The notes under the pieces are model-generated. The model was not told where the DNA came from. It searched no databases and saw nothing but the letters and a program-made list of their open reading frames with translations. This document shows positions 1 through 4,931 of a DNA stretch of 8,413 bases, piece after piece. Made by a program: the position numbers and the translations under genes. The stretch's first letter is position 1; each line of letters starts with the position of its first letter. The DNA comes from an uncultured Candidatus Saccharibacteria bacterium (GTDB lineage: Bacteria > Patescibacteriota > Saccharimonadia > Saccharimonadales > Saccharimonadaceae): contig CAJZFK010000026.1 in NCBI GenBank assembly GCA_915070155.1, positions 1 through 8,413 on the forward strand, written 5' to 3'.

Positions 1-69
1 GACCAACACACGATAACTATCGTCTGACGCGGTCGACTCATAAATCCGTTCAATTCTATACTTTGTCAT
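1..69 (-). CDS. DUF488 (YeaO-like) protein, N-terminal fragment cut by the window edge
   Basis: Reading leftward from an ATG at 69-67 gives 23 uninterrupted codons to the window edge, starting MTKYRIERIYESTASDDSYR and continuing VLV. This matches the opening of the DUF488/YeaO family, where a strand of type 'I..KR.Y' is followed by '(S/D)DGYR(V/I)LV' and then, outside this window, usually 'DRLWPRG'. The usual DGY is DSY here. DUF488 proteins are small (about 110-120 residues), cytoplasmic and of unproven function. The gene lies 66 bases downstream of the HD hydrolase stop on the same strand. No clear Shine-Dalgarno precedes the ATG; a weak TTATAT lies 6 bases upstream. The family call rests on only 23 residues, so it is likely but not certain. 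Confidence 0.68.
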   Translation of the reverse strand, partial: MTKYRIERIYESTASDDSYRVLV

Positions 70-90
70 AATTTCATATAACTACAAATC

Positions 91-105
91 ATTGATCAGA
101 TCAAT
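91..105. repeat. 15-bp perfect palindrome ATTGATC-A-GATCAAT, possible operator
   Basis: Two 7-base arms (ATTGATC and GATCAAT) are exact reverse complements around a single A. The site lies 21 bases upstream of the DUF488-like ATG and downstream of the HD gene stop. A one-base centre makes it a poor RNA hairpin (only about 5 bp with a 5-base loop), so a protein-binding site on DNA is the more natural reading. No cognate regulator can be named. Confidence 0.4.
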
Positions 106-135
106 AAAAAGCGAAAGCTAGCCATTCTTCAATAC

Positions 136-855
136 TTATTCGACGCTACGTAAATATTCCTCCAAAAACTCGCTCCAGTCGGACGCATTCTTCTCGCGGA
201 AGTAGGCGCGAAGAAAATCAACCATAATTTGATGACGATTCTCCGCTTCTATCCGTCCTGGCTCGGTCAACATCAAACCTCTCAATTTCAGCAGTTTCTC
301 AAAGAAGTGATTGATAAATCCGTCAGTATCATGCGTATTGCCATCAGTGTTATATTCGTGCGCCGCCAGATTGACATTCGGCCAGACTTTAGGATCAAAA
401 ATCCGACCGCCGTGATGACAAGCATAAGTCAACGCCCGCTCAATGCCGACCGCACCAATAGCATCACACATATCAGCGTCAGACGCCAATTTCCCCGCCA
501 GCCGCTGCGGCTGCTTGCCGTTCAGCCGTTTGCTATAACCAATCGCCGCAATATTTTCCAGCACAACCCGACTTAAATCATCAGCTATCTCTGCCTGCGC
601 CATAATATCTACTGCGTTTGTCAATTTTTCCGCCTGCGTTTTACCGACTAATTTATAATCATCAACATCATGCAGCCAAGCCGTCAATAGCACTTCTTGC
701 AGGTTCACTGATTCGCTGCATTCGTTAGCGAAACGCTCTGCCAACAACGCTACTCGCTCGACATGATCATCAGCATGCCCCGAAGTATCGCCGCCCAGTA
801 ACTGCCGAACTTTTGTCTTTACTATTTCAAGCTGGGAAATTTGTCGATCGTTCAT
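136..855 (-). CDS. HD-domain metal-dependent phosphohydrolase (YedJ-like)
   Basis: This 239-residue protein belongs to the HD superfamily, soluble metal-dependent hydrolases acting on phosphate esters, often nucleotides; the substrate here is unknown. In the numbering used here, the first ligand region is H27-A-D-D-H31-V-E-R-V followed by the L-L-A-E-R-F-A helix. The signature HD pair is H62-D63 in 'AWLHDVDD', and the distal aspartates are D126/D128/D131 in 'SDADMCDAIGA'. The spacing and the DAI-GA-G motif fit the YedJ-type (COG1418-like) group. The start chosen is the ATG at 855-853, because a TATAAT (867-862) ends 6 bases before it. A further upstream ATG (903-901) would put that promoter inside the gene and add an arginine-rich, non-family N-terminus. 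It lies 97 bases downstream of the UDG-like gene on the same strand, so it may be read both from its own promoter and from the upstream operon. Confidence 0.85.
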   Translation of the reverse strand: MNDRQISQLEIVKTKVRQLLGGDTSGHADDHVERVALLAERFANECSESVNLQEVLLTAWLHDVDDYKLVGKTQAEKLTNAVDIMAQAEIADDLSRVVLENIAAIGYSKRLNGKQPQRLAGKLASDADMCDAIGAVGIERALTYACHHGGRIFDPKVWPNVNLAAHEYNTDGNTHDTDGFINHFFEKLLKLRGLMLTEPGRIEAENRHQIMVDFLRAYFREKNASDWSEFLEEYLRSVE

Positions 856-861
856 ACTCAT

Positions 862-867
862 ATTATA
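862..867 (-). promoter_or_regulatory. -10 box (TATAAT) for a leaderless HD gene mRNA
   Basis: A perfect TATAAT reads leftward from 867 to 862 and ends 6 bases before the ATG at 855. The expected start of transcription therefore falls on or next to the A of the ATG. No Shine-Dalgarno sequence is present. The -35 region is unconvincing at 16-18 bp spacing. Confidence 0.55.
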
Positions 868-952
868 CATAAAACAGCGTCGCCTACTGGCACTTATTAG
901 CATACAAAGCGTAATATTCTTTCGGAAGATAGTCCATGTTAAATTATTGTTA

Positions 953-1546
953 TTACAACAACGATTCCCTAACTATAGACTGCAAAACCGGCACAACATC
1001 TATTTCAAACCACGGATTACGCTTACGCCAACCAATGTTAAGTGGCGACGGATGAACCAACGGAAAATAATCTGGTAAATATGCGTCGAAATTAGATACG
1101 GTTGCTGTTAAGTTACGTTCAGCGCGATGGCTCAAATAGTATTTCTGAGCATAAGACCCAACCAATATAATCAATCGCACATTCGGCATTTGCGCCAACA
1201 AACGCGGATGCCATTTTCTAGCAAAGTCCAGACGTGGTGGTAAATCACCATGCGTACCCTTGCCTGGATAATAAAAATCCATCGGCATCAGCGCAAAAAG
1301 ATCGGGATCATAAAATTGCTCGTCTGTTACGTCCAACCACTGACGGAGTAAACGTCCGCTTGCATCGTTCCAAGGTTTCAACGTTTGTTGAGCAATTCGT
1401 CCCGGAGCTTGCCCAACTAACACAATTTTTGAATTTGGTGAAGCGGAATATACAGGCAACCATCCTTTTTCTGTAAAATCAGCGTTAGCCGGATCAGACA
1501 CTATATGGTCATACAAAAGTGGATTGCCAGTTTTACCAATAGCCAT
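953..1546 (-). CDS. Uracil-DNA glycosylase superfamily protein, cysteine-free
   Basis: This 197-residue protein has the core motifs of the UDG superfamily. 'VLVGQAPG' (42-49) is the motif-1 strand and loop that holds the catalytic region in family 4/5-like enzymes. It is followed by 'KPWNDASGRLLRQWL' (57-71), which corresponds to the usual 'G.PF.G.AG..L' segment. A hydrophobic strand 'LIILVGSYAQ' (125-134) precedes 'HPSPLN' (165-170), the motif that inserts into DNA. Such enzymes remove uracil or damaged bases to start base excision repair; the exact activity is not proven here. The protein contains no cysteine at all, so it cannot carry the 4Fe-4S cluster typical of family 4 and 5 UDGs. The start at 1546 lies one base after the thioredoxin stop; a start at 1576 would overlap thioredoxin by 29 bases and add a non-family N-terminus. 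There is only a weak Shine-Dalgarno, so translation is probably coupled to thioredoxin. Confidence 0.82.
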   Translation of the reverse strand: MAIGKTGNPLLYDHIVSDPANADFTEKGWLPVYSASPNSKIVLVGQAPGRIAQQTLKPWNDASGRLLRQWLDVTDEQFYDPDLFALMPMDFYYPGKGTHGDLPPRLDFARKWHPRLLAQMPNVRLIILVGSYAQKYYLSHRAERNLTATVSNFDAYLPDYFPLVHPSPLNIGWRKRNPWFEIDVVPVLQSIVRESLL

Positions 1547-1547
1547 T

Positions 1548-1877
1548 TTATTTCGCAGCTTTTTCCAAAGCATCAATCAACGTCTGCTTTGGCTTCATGC
1601 CGATCATTTCAGCAACTTCCTCGCCGCCAACAAAAATCTTCATGTTTGGAATTCCCTGCACGCGATATTCCATAGCCAATTGCGCATTTTCCTGACTCGC
1701 TTCAGTGTCAACCTTAACAATATCAAACTCTGTTTCTTCAGCAATTTGATGCAAAAGCGGAGCCATTGCTCGACATGGCGGACACCACGGCGCCCAAAAA
1801 TCAACTAGTACAGGACCGTCGCTTTTTAGAACCTTATCTTCGAATTCTTGCTTCGTTGTAATTTCATATAAAGCCAT
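1548..1877 (-). CDS. trxA: Thioredoxin with a CPPC active site
   Basis: This is a 109-residue protein of standard thioredoxin length and fold. The N-terminal strand and helix lead into 'VLVDFWAPWCPPCRAMAPLL' (23-42), with redox cysteines C32 and C35. The cis-proline is P77 in 'VQGIPNMKIF', and a C-terminal amphipathic helix ends the protein. It reduces disulfides in cytoplasmic proteins, presumably with a thioredoxin reductase encoded elsewhere. Two features are unusual: the active site is CPPC rather than CGPC, and the residue after the cis-proline is Asn rather than the usual Thr. The start at 1877 is fixed by a strong AAGGAGG (1889-1883) with 5-base spacing; an upstream ATG at 1898 would swallow that site. 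The ATG shares one base with the stop of the Fur-family gene (TAATG), so the two are translationally coupled in one operon. Confidence 0.95.
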   Translation of the reverse strand: MALYEITTKQEFEDKVLKSDGPVLVDFWAPWCPPCRAMAPLLHQIAEETEFDIVKVDTEASQENAQLAMEYRVQGIPNMKIFVGGEEVAEMIGMKPKQTLIDALEKAAK

Positions 1878-2269
1878 TATTTCCTCCTTTTCTGGCATTT
1901 TTTACAAACTCCCGTCACAACCAACGGGCCGTCAATATAACAATCGCTAATTTCATGCGCAATCTGCTTTCTCATCTCATCGGCAATTTTAACATCCATC
2001 AAGCCATCGCAGTCACTACACACAAAATGATCGTGATCGTCCTTACGAATATCATATCGCAAGCAACCCTTTTTGGTCGATGGCGCCAAACCAATCATCC
2101 CGTCGCCACACAGGCGTTGAGTTATTCGATGCACCGTCGTGTCGCTAACTTCAGGATGAATGTTCCGCAATTCCTGAGCAATTTCCGCATTCGTCGCATG
2201 ATGCTTACTCTTTAAAATCGCCATCACATCATTCGTGTGTTTTGTTGATCGCCTAACAATTTGCGTCAT
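1877..2269 (-). CDS. Fur/PerR/Zur-family metal- or peroxide-responsive repressor
   Basis: This 130-residue protein has the two-part Fur-family design. Residues 1-75 form a winged helix, with recognition helix 'SDTTVHRITQRL' (42-53). The rest is the metal-binding dimerisation part. 'DDHDHFVCSDCDGLMDV' (77-93) supplies the H-x-H ligands (H79, H81) and the first CxxC (C84, C87); 'GVCKKC' (120-125) supplies the second CxxC. The four cysteines are the usual structural zinc site. Whether it senses iron, zinc, manganese or peroxide cannot be decided from sequence. The near-universal 'TVYR' of the recognition helix is TVHR here. It is the first gene of an operon with thioredoxin and a UDG-like protein, and its own promoter carries a palindrome, implying autorepression. 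Its last Arg-Arg codons (AGG AGG) form the Shine-Dalgarno of thioredoxin. Confidence 0.92.
   Translation of the reverse strand: MTQIVRRSTKHTNDVMAILKSKHHATNAEIAQELRNIHPEVSDTTVHRITQRLCGDGMIGLAPSTKKGCLRYDIRKDDHDHFVCSDCDGLMDVKIADEMRKQIAHEISDCYIDGPLVVTGVCKKCQKRRK
1883..1889 (-). promoter_or_regulatory. Strong Shine-Dalgarno for thioredoxin inside the fur-family gene
   Basis: AAGGAGG (reading from 1889 to 1883) lies 5 bases before the thioredoxin ATG at 1877. It is made from the final Lys-Arg-Arg codons of the upstream gene. It fixes the thioredoxin start and shows that internal genes here can use SD-led initiation. Confidence 0.85.
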
Positions 2270-2274
2270 GTCCC

Positions 2275-2295
2275 TATTGTAAAGTATTTACAATA
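2275..2295. promoter_or_regulatory. Near-perfect 21-bp palindrome over the fur-family promoter, probable autoregulatory operator
   Basis: The arms TATTGTAAA (2275-2283) and TTTACAATA (2287-2295) are exact reverse complements around a GTA spacer. The site covers the -10 of the fur-family promoter (2281-2276 read leftward) and part of its spacer, ending 6 bp from the ATG. Fur-family dimers bind AT-rich palindromes of about this size, so binding here would exclude RNA polymerase. The core is not an obvious copy of the classical 7-1-7 Fur, PerR or Zur boxes, so the specificity may differ. Confidence 0.65.
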
Positions 2296-2304
2296 AATAA
2301 ACAA
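2276..2304 (-). promoter_or_regulatory. Promoter of the fur-trx-udg operon, predicted leaderless
   Basis: Reading leftward, TTGTTT (2304-2299) is followed after exactly 17 bp by TACAAT (2281-2276). The -10 ends 6 bases before the ATG at 2269, so transcription should start on or beside the start codon. The AGGG between -10 and ATG is too close (2 bases) to act as a Shine-Dalgarno. Confidence 0.6.
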
Positions 2305-2321
2305 GGCTTTTGCTCCACAAA

Positions 2322-2350
2322 TTGACTTATATCTATATATTCCCTATAAT
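2322..2350 (+). promoter_or_regulatory. Sigma70-type promoter for the leader ORF and ABC exporter
   Basis: TTGACT (2322-2327), a 17-bp AT-rich spacer and a perfect TATAAT (2345-2350) make the best promoter in the window. The start of transcription should be near 2357, about 5 bases before the mini-ORF ATG (2362) and about 110 bases before the exporter start. It is divergent from the fur-family promoter and about 17 bp from its -35. Confidence 0.75.
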
Positions 2351-2361
2351 AATCAAAGTCT

Positions 2362-2406
2362 ATGAACTCCCGATGGCGAGTTCCTCTAATATACATTTTT
2401 GAATAA
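2362..2406 (+). CDS. 14-codon leader peptide MNSRWRVPLIYIFE, candidate regulatory uORF
   Basis: An ATG about 5 bases after the predicted start of transcription opens a 14-codon frame ending in TAA: Met-Asn-Ser-Arg-Trp-Arg-Val-Pro-Leu-Ile-Tyr-Ile-Phe-Glu. It has no Shine-Dalgarno, but near-leaderless starts are the pattern for first genes here. The Arg4-Trp5-Arg6 segment fits the R/K-X-R/K motif at which macrolide-bound ribosomes are known to stall, as in some erm leader peptides. Its stop is 62 bases upstream of the exporter start. It sits in a leader that can form competing structures, one of which hides the exporter's Shine-Dalgarno. A role in sensing ribosome-targeting drugs is inference; a chance short ORF is the alternative. 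Confidence 0.45.
   Translation: MNSRWRVPLIYIFE
2364..2383 (+). other. Leader hairpin GAACTC/GAGTTC with an overlapping anti-Shine-Dalgarno segment
   Basis: Bases 2364-2369 (GAACTC) and 2378-2383 (GAGTTC) form a perfect 6-bp stem with an 8-base loop, inside the leader mini-ORF. The 3' arm overlaps 2379-2385 (AGTTCCT), which can pair instead with AGGAATT at 2459-2465 (7 bp, one G-U), covering the exporter's Shine-Dalgarno. The two pairings are mutually exclusive, so this is a possible two-state switch. There is no U-run directly after the stem, so it is not a typical terminator. Confidence 0.45.
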
Positions 2407-2456
2407 TTAAGAACGCTCAGTTTTCTGTGCAGCTTATAAATATTAATTTATCATTG

Positions 2457-2471
2457 AAAGGAATTGATTTG
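2457..2471 (+). promoter_or_regulatory. Shine-Dalgarno AAAGGA and TTG start that set the exporter start
   Basis: AAAGGA (2457-2462) is separated by 6 bases from an in-frame TTG (2469-2471). The alternative in-frame GTG at 2427 has no Shine-Dalgarno. No in-frame ATG occurs before the first membrane helix, so the TTG is the best-supported start. Confidence 0.65.
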
Positions 2472-4241
2472 AAAAACAAACCAAACAGCAAAGAAATATT
2501 TCGTCTATTTTGGAAGACATCAGAGCCATACAAACACCGTCGAAACTTGGCAATATTTTTTGCAATGCTGACTCTCGTGGTTACCATTTTTGTCGGCCCG
2601 CTCATAATTGCTCAGCTTCTTAGTATTATCCAACACAATCAGCTGCACGACGCAAAAAATCTATGGACACTAATTGCTTTATACGGCGTCAGTGAATTAT
2701 GGTCGAGCGTCATCGGCTGGCGATTAGTTTTATATCTCGCCTGGACATTCGAAACCGCCATGCAACGAGATTTATACGCTCGATGCTTCAGCAAACTGAC
2801 CAACCAAACATTATTCTTCCATTCAAATAAATTCGGCGGGTCGCTCGTTAGCCAAACAAATAAATTAGTCGGCGCGGTAGAAAGTTTTTGGGACACGATA
2901 ATTTGGTCAGTTTTGCCGCTAGTTGTTTCACTGGTCGGTTCGATAATTGTCCTATCAACCCTTCTTTGGCAATACGCGTTATTCTTACTCATCTTCTCAA
3001 TTGTTTTCAGCATCGTCGTTTATTATGGATCCAAGCCAATGGCGAAATTGACAAAAAAAGAAGCCAAATCCAGCAATAAATTGAACGGACAATTGGCGGA
3101 CGTAATCTCAAACGTTCTAGCAGTCAAGTCATCTGGCGCCGAAGCTACGGAACAGAAATTTTTCACAAAAACCGTCAACTCTTGGCGAAACTCAAGTCTC
3201 GACGTAATGCGCGGATTCTTAAAAGTCAGCACTATATATTCGTCAATCAACATGGTTATTAAAATTGGAGCAATCGCCTTCGCAGTGTACGCAGCTCAGA
3301 ATAATTTGGTATCAGTGGCGTCTGTTTATCTTATTATCACCTACACTGGAAGTGTCGCACATGAATTATGGAACATGAACGGAATTATGCGCAATTACAA
3401 CCGAATTATCGGTAACGCAAATGATATGGTAGAAATCTTACAAACGCCAACGACATTGATTGATAAAAGCAATTCAAAGCTAAAAGTTACAAACGGCGAA
3501 ATTTCTATGGATAAAATAACTTTCACGCACGACGAGGGTCAAGGTGACACCCTATTCCACGACTTCTCTCTGGATATTAAACCGGGCGAAAAAATAGGTT
3601 TGGTCGGAGCGAGCGGTTCCGGAAAAACGACACTCACCAAATTGCTATTACGCTTCGCCGACATTGACTCGGGAAAAATTACCATTGATAGACAAGATAT
3701 TTCCGAAGTCACTCAAGCAAGCCTGCGCGCCAAAATCGCTTACGTACCGCAAGAGCCATTACTATTCCATCGCTCCGTACGTGAGAACATCGCTTACGGT
3801 CGGCCCAATGCAACCGACGCAGAAATTGAAGAAGCCGCTAAAAAAGCCGGCGCTTACGATTTTATCGTTGGACTTAAAGACGGTTTTGACACGATGGTTG
3901 GCGAGCGCGGAACTAAATTATCTGGCGGACAGCGACAACGAGTTGCAATTGCTAGGGCAATCCTGAAAGATGCGCCAATTCTAGTCCTCGACGAGGCGAC
4001 TTCAGCACTAGATTCTGAGTCAGAAGCGTTGATCCAAAAATCCTTGGAAACGTTGATGGAGAATCGAACTTCAATTGTCATTGCCCATCGCTTATCTACA
4101 ATTGCTAAGCTGGACCGTATAATTGTTTTGAAAAATGGGAAAATTGTCGAGGACGGGTCGCACGACGATCTCATCAATAAAAAACGCGGTGTTTATGCCA
4201 AATTATGGGCGCGGCAATCTGGCGGATTTATTGAAGAATAG
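2469..4241 (+). CDS. ABC exporter half-transporter (fused membrane and ATPase domains, MsbA/MDR type)
   Basis: This 590-residue protein has the standard type IV ABC exporter layout. A membrane domain of about six helices spans roughly residues 25-305, followed by a nucleotide-binding domain from about 340. ATPase motifs are complete: Walker A 'GASGSGKTT' (380-388), Q-loop Q428 in 'VPQEP', signature 'LSGGQ' (484-488), Walker B 'ILVLDE' (504-509, catalytic E509), 'SALDSES' D-loop and switch His H540 in 'IAHRLST'. It should work as a homodimer, since no partner half-transporter is adjacent, exporting a lipid, peptide or drug across the cytoplasmic membrane; the substrate is unknown. It starts at a TTG with a good Shine-Dalgarno (a GTG at 2427 would add 14 residues). 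The leader carries a mini-ORF and alternative structures that suggest translational control. It is followed 37 bases later by the DedA gene, which has its own promoter. Confidence 0.95.
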   Translation: MKNKPNSKEIFRLFWKTSEPYKHRRNLAIFFAMLTLVVTIFVGPLIIAQLLSIIQHNQLHDAKNLWTLIALYGVSELWSSVIGWRLVLYLAWTFETAMQRDLYARCFSKLTNQTLFFHSNKFGGSLVSQTNKLVGAVESFWDTIIWSVLPLVVSLVGSIIVLSTLLWQYALFLLIFSIVFSIVVYYGSKPMAKLTKKEAKSSNKLNGQLADVISNVLAVKSSGAEATEQKFFTKTVNSWRNSSLDVMRGFLKVSTIYSSINMVIKIGAIAFAVYAAQNNLVSVASVYLIITYTGSVAHELWNMNGIMRNYNRIIGNANDMVEILQTPTTLIDKSNSKLKVTNGEISMDKITFTHDEGQGDTLFHDFSLDIKPGEKIGLVGASGSGKTTLTKLLLRFADIDSGKITIDRQDISEVTQASLRAKIAYVPQEPLLFHRSVRENIAYGRPNATDAEIEEAAKKAGAYDFIVGLKDGFDTMVGERGTKLSGGQRQRVAIARAILKDAPILVLDEATSALDSESEALIQKSLETLMENRTSIVIAHRLSTIAKLDRIIVLKNGKIVEDGSHDDLINKKRGVYAKLWARQSGGFIEE

Positions 4242-4263
4242 TCCAATCTGCATACGCTAATTA

Positions 4264-4272
4264 TGTTATAAT
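4264..4272 (+). promoter_or_regulatory. Extended -10 promoter (TGT-TATAAT) for a leaderless dedA mRNA
   Basis: TG (4264-4265), one base, then a perfect TATAAT (4267-4272) form a full extended -10 element. The -10 ends 6 bases before the ATG at 4279, so transcription should start on the ATG itself. No -35 match is needed or seen, and no Shine-Dalgarno exists in this 37-base gap. Confidence 0.65.
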
Positions 4273-4278
4273 TAAGAT

Positions 4279-4929
4279 ATGGAATCTTTTATTCACTTGA
4301 TAACTAGCTTCGGCGTATTGGCAATTTTATTAGTGATTTTCGCAGAATCCGGTCTACTAATCGGCTTCGTCTTACCTGGCGACAGTCTACTTTTCACCGC
4401 TGGATATATGGTTCAGCAGAATATCCTACACATTGACATCCACATTTTTGCGCTTTTGGTTTTTGCAGCGGCAGTGCTGGGCGACAGTGTTGGTTATAGT
4501 TTTGGCCATAAAGTTGGACGCAAGTTGTTTGAAAAAGAAAATTCCCGATTCTTTAAGAAAAAATATTTGGAGCAAACAGAAAAGTTTTACGACAAGCACG
4601 GCTCAGCGACAATCGTCCTGGCTCGGTTTGTACCAATTGTAAGAACCTTCGCCCCAATCGTTGCCGGCGCCAGTAAAATGCACTATAAAACATTCTTAAC
4701 TTTCAATCTTATCGGCGGATTTCTTTGGTCGTCAGCATTCGTTTATCTAGGCTTCTACGCTGGCGAGTTTTTGACCAAAGCAGGCGTAAATATTGAAGTT
4801 GCGGCTATTCTCATCATCTTCCTGTCTGTCTCACCAATGATTATTCATGCTTTGAAACAACCAAATACTCGCGCTTTATTAAGAAAACAATTGTCGGTTC
4901 TCCTCTCGAAAACCAAGCGTAAAAAATAA
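4279..4929 (+). CDS. DedA/SNARE-associated family membrane protein
   Basis: This 216-residue polytopic inner-membrane protein has the family's conserved parts in order: 'FAESG' with acidic E23, 'LPGDSLLFTAG' (32-42) with D35, 'GDSVGYSFGHKVG' (68-80), and the amphipathic 'ARFVPIVRTFAPIVAGASKM' segment (115-134) with the essential-type arginines R116 and R122. 'NLIGGFLW' (143-150) leads into the later helices, and the C-terminal tail is strongly basic (KTKRKK). DedA proteins act in membrane lipid homeostasis; characterised members recycle undecaprenyl phosphate or flip phospholipids. The exact substrate here is not readable. The start is supported by an extended -10 placed 6 bases upstream. The stop is only 2 bases from the stop of convergent uvrA. 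Confidence 0.94.
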   Translation: MESFIHLITSFGVLAILLVIFAESGLLIGFVLPGDSLLFTAGYMVQQNILHIDIHIFALLVFAAAVLGDSVGYSFGHKVGRKLFEKENSRFFKKKYLEQTEKFYDKHGSATIVLARFVPIVRTFAPIVAGASKMHYKTFLTFNLIGGFLWSSAFVYLGFYAGEFLTKAGVNIEVAAILIIFLSVSPMIIHALKQPNTRALLRKQLSVLLSKTKRKK

Positions 4930-4931
4930 TC

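Noticed and set aside
100..125. Stem with GAAA loop (AGCGAAAGCT) as the terminator of the HD gene
   Set aside because: Only about 3 bp of stem can form; too weak to call, although a short T-run follows on the minus strand.
856..903. Upstream ATG at 903 as the HD gene start
   Set aside because: It would place the TATAAT box inside the coding region and add an arginine-rich stretch not expected in the family; the ATG at 855 fits the leaderless pattern.
1547..1576. Upstream ATG at 1576 as the UDG-like gene start
   Set aside because: It would overlap the thioredoxin gene by 29 bases, whereas the ATG at 1546 sits one base after the thioredoxin stop.
2364..2400. Leader hairpin as an intrinsic terminator (transcription attenuator)
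   Set aside because: The stem is only 6 bp and the nearest T-run is about 12 bases further on, so termination is unlikely; a translational role fits better.
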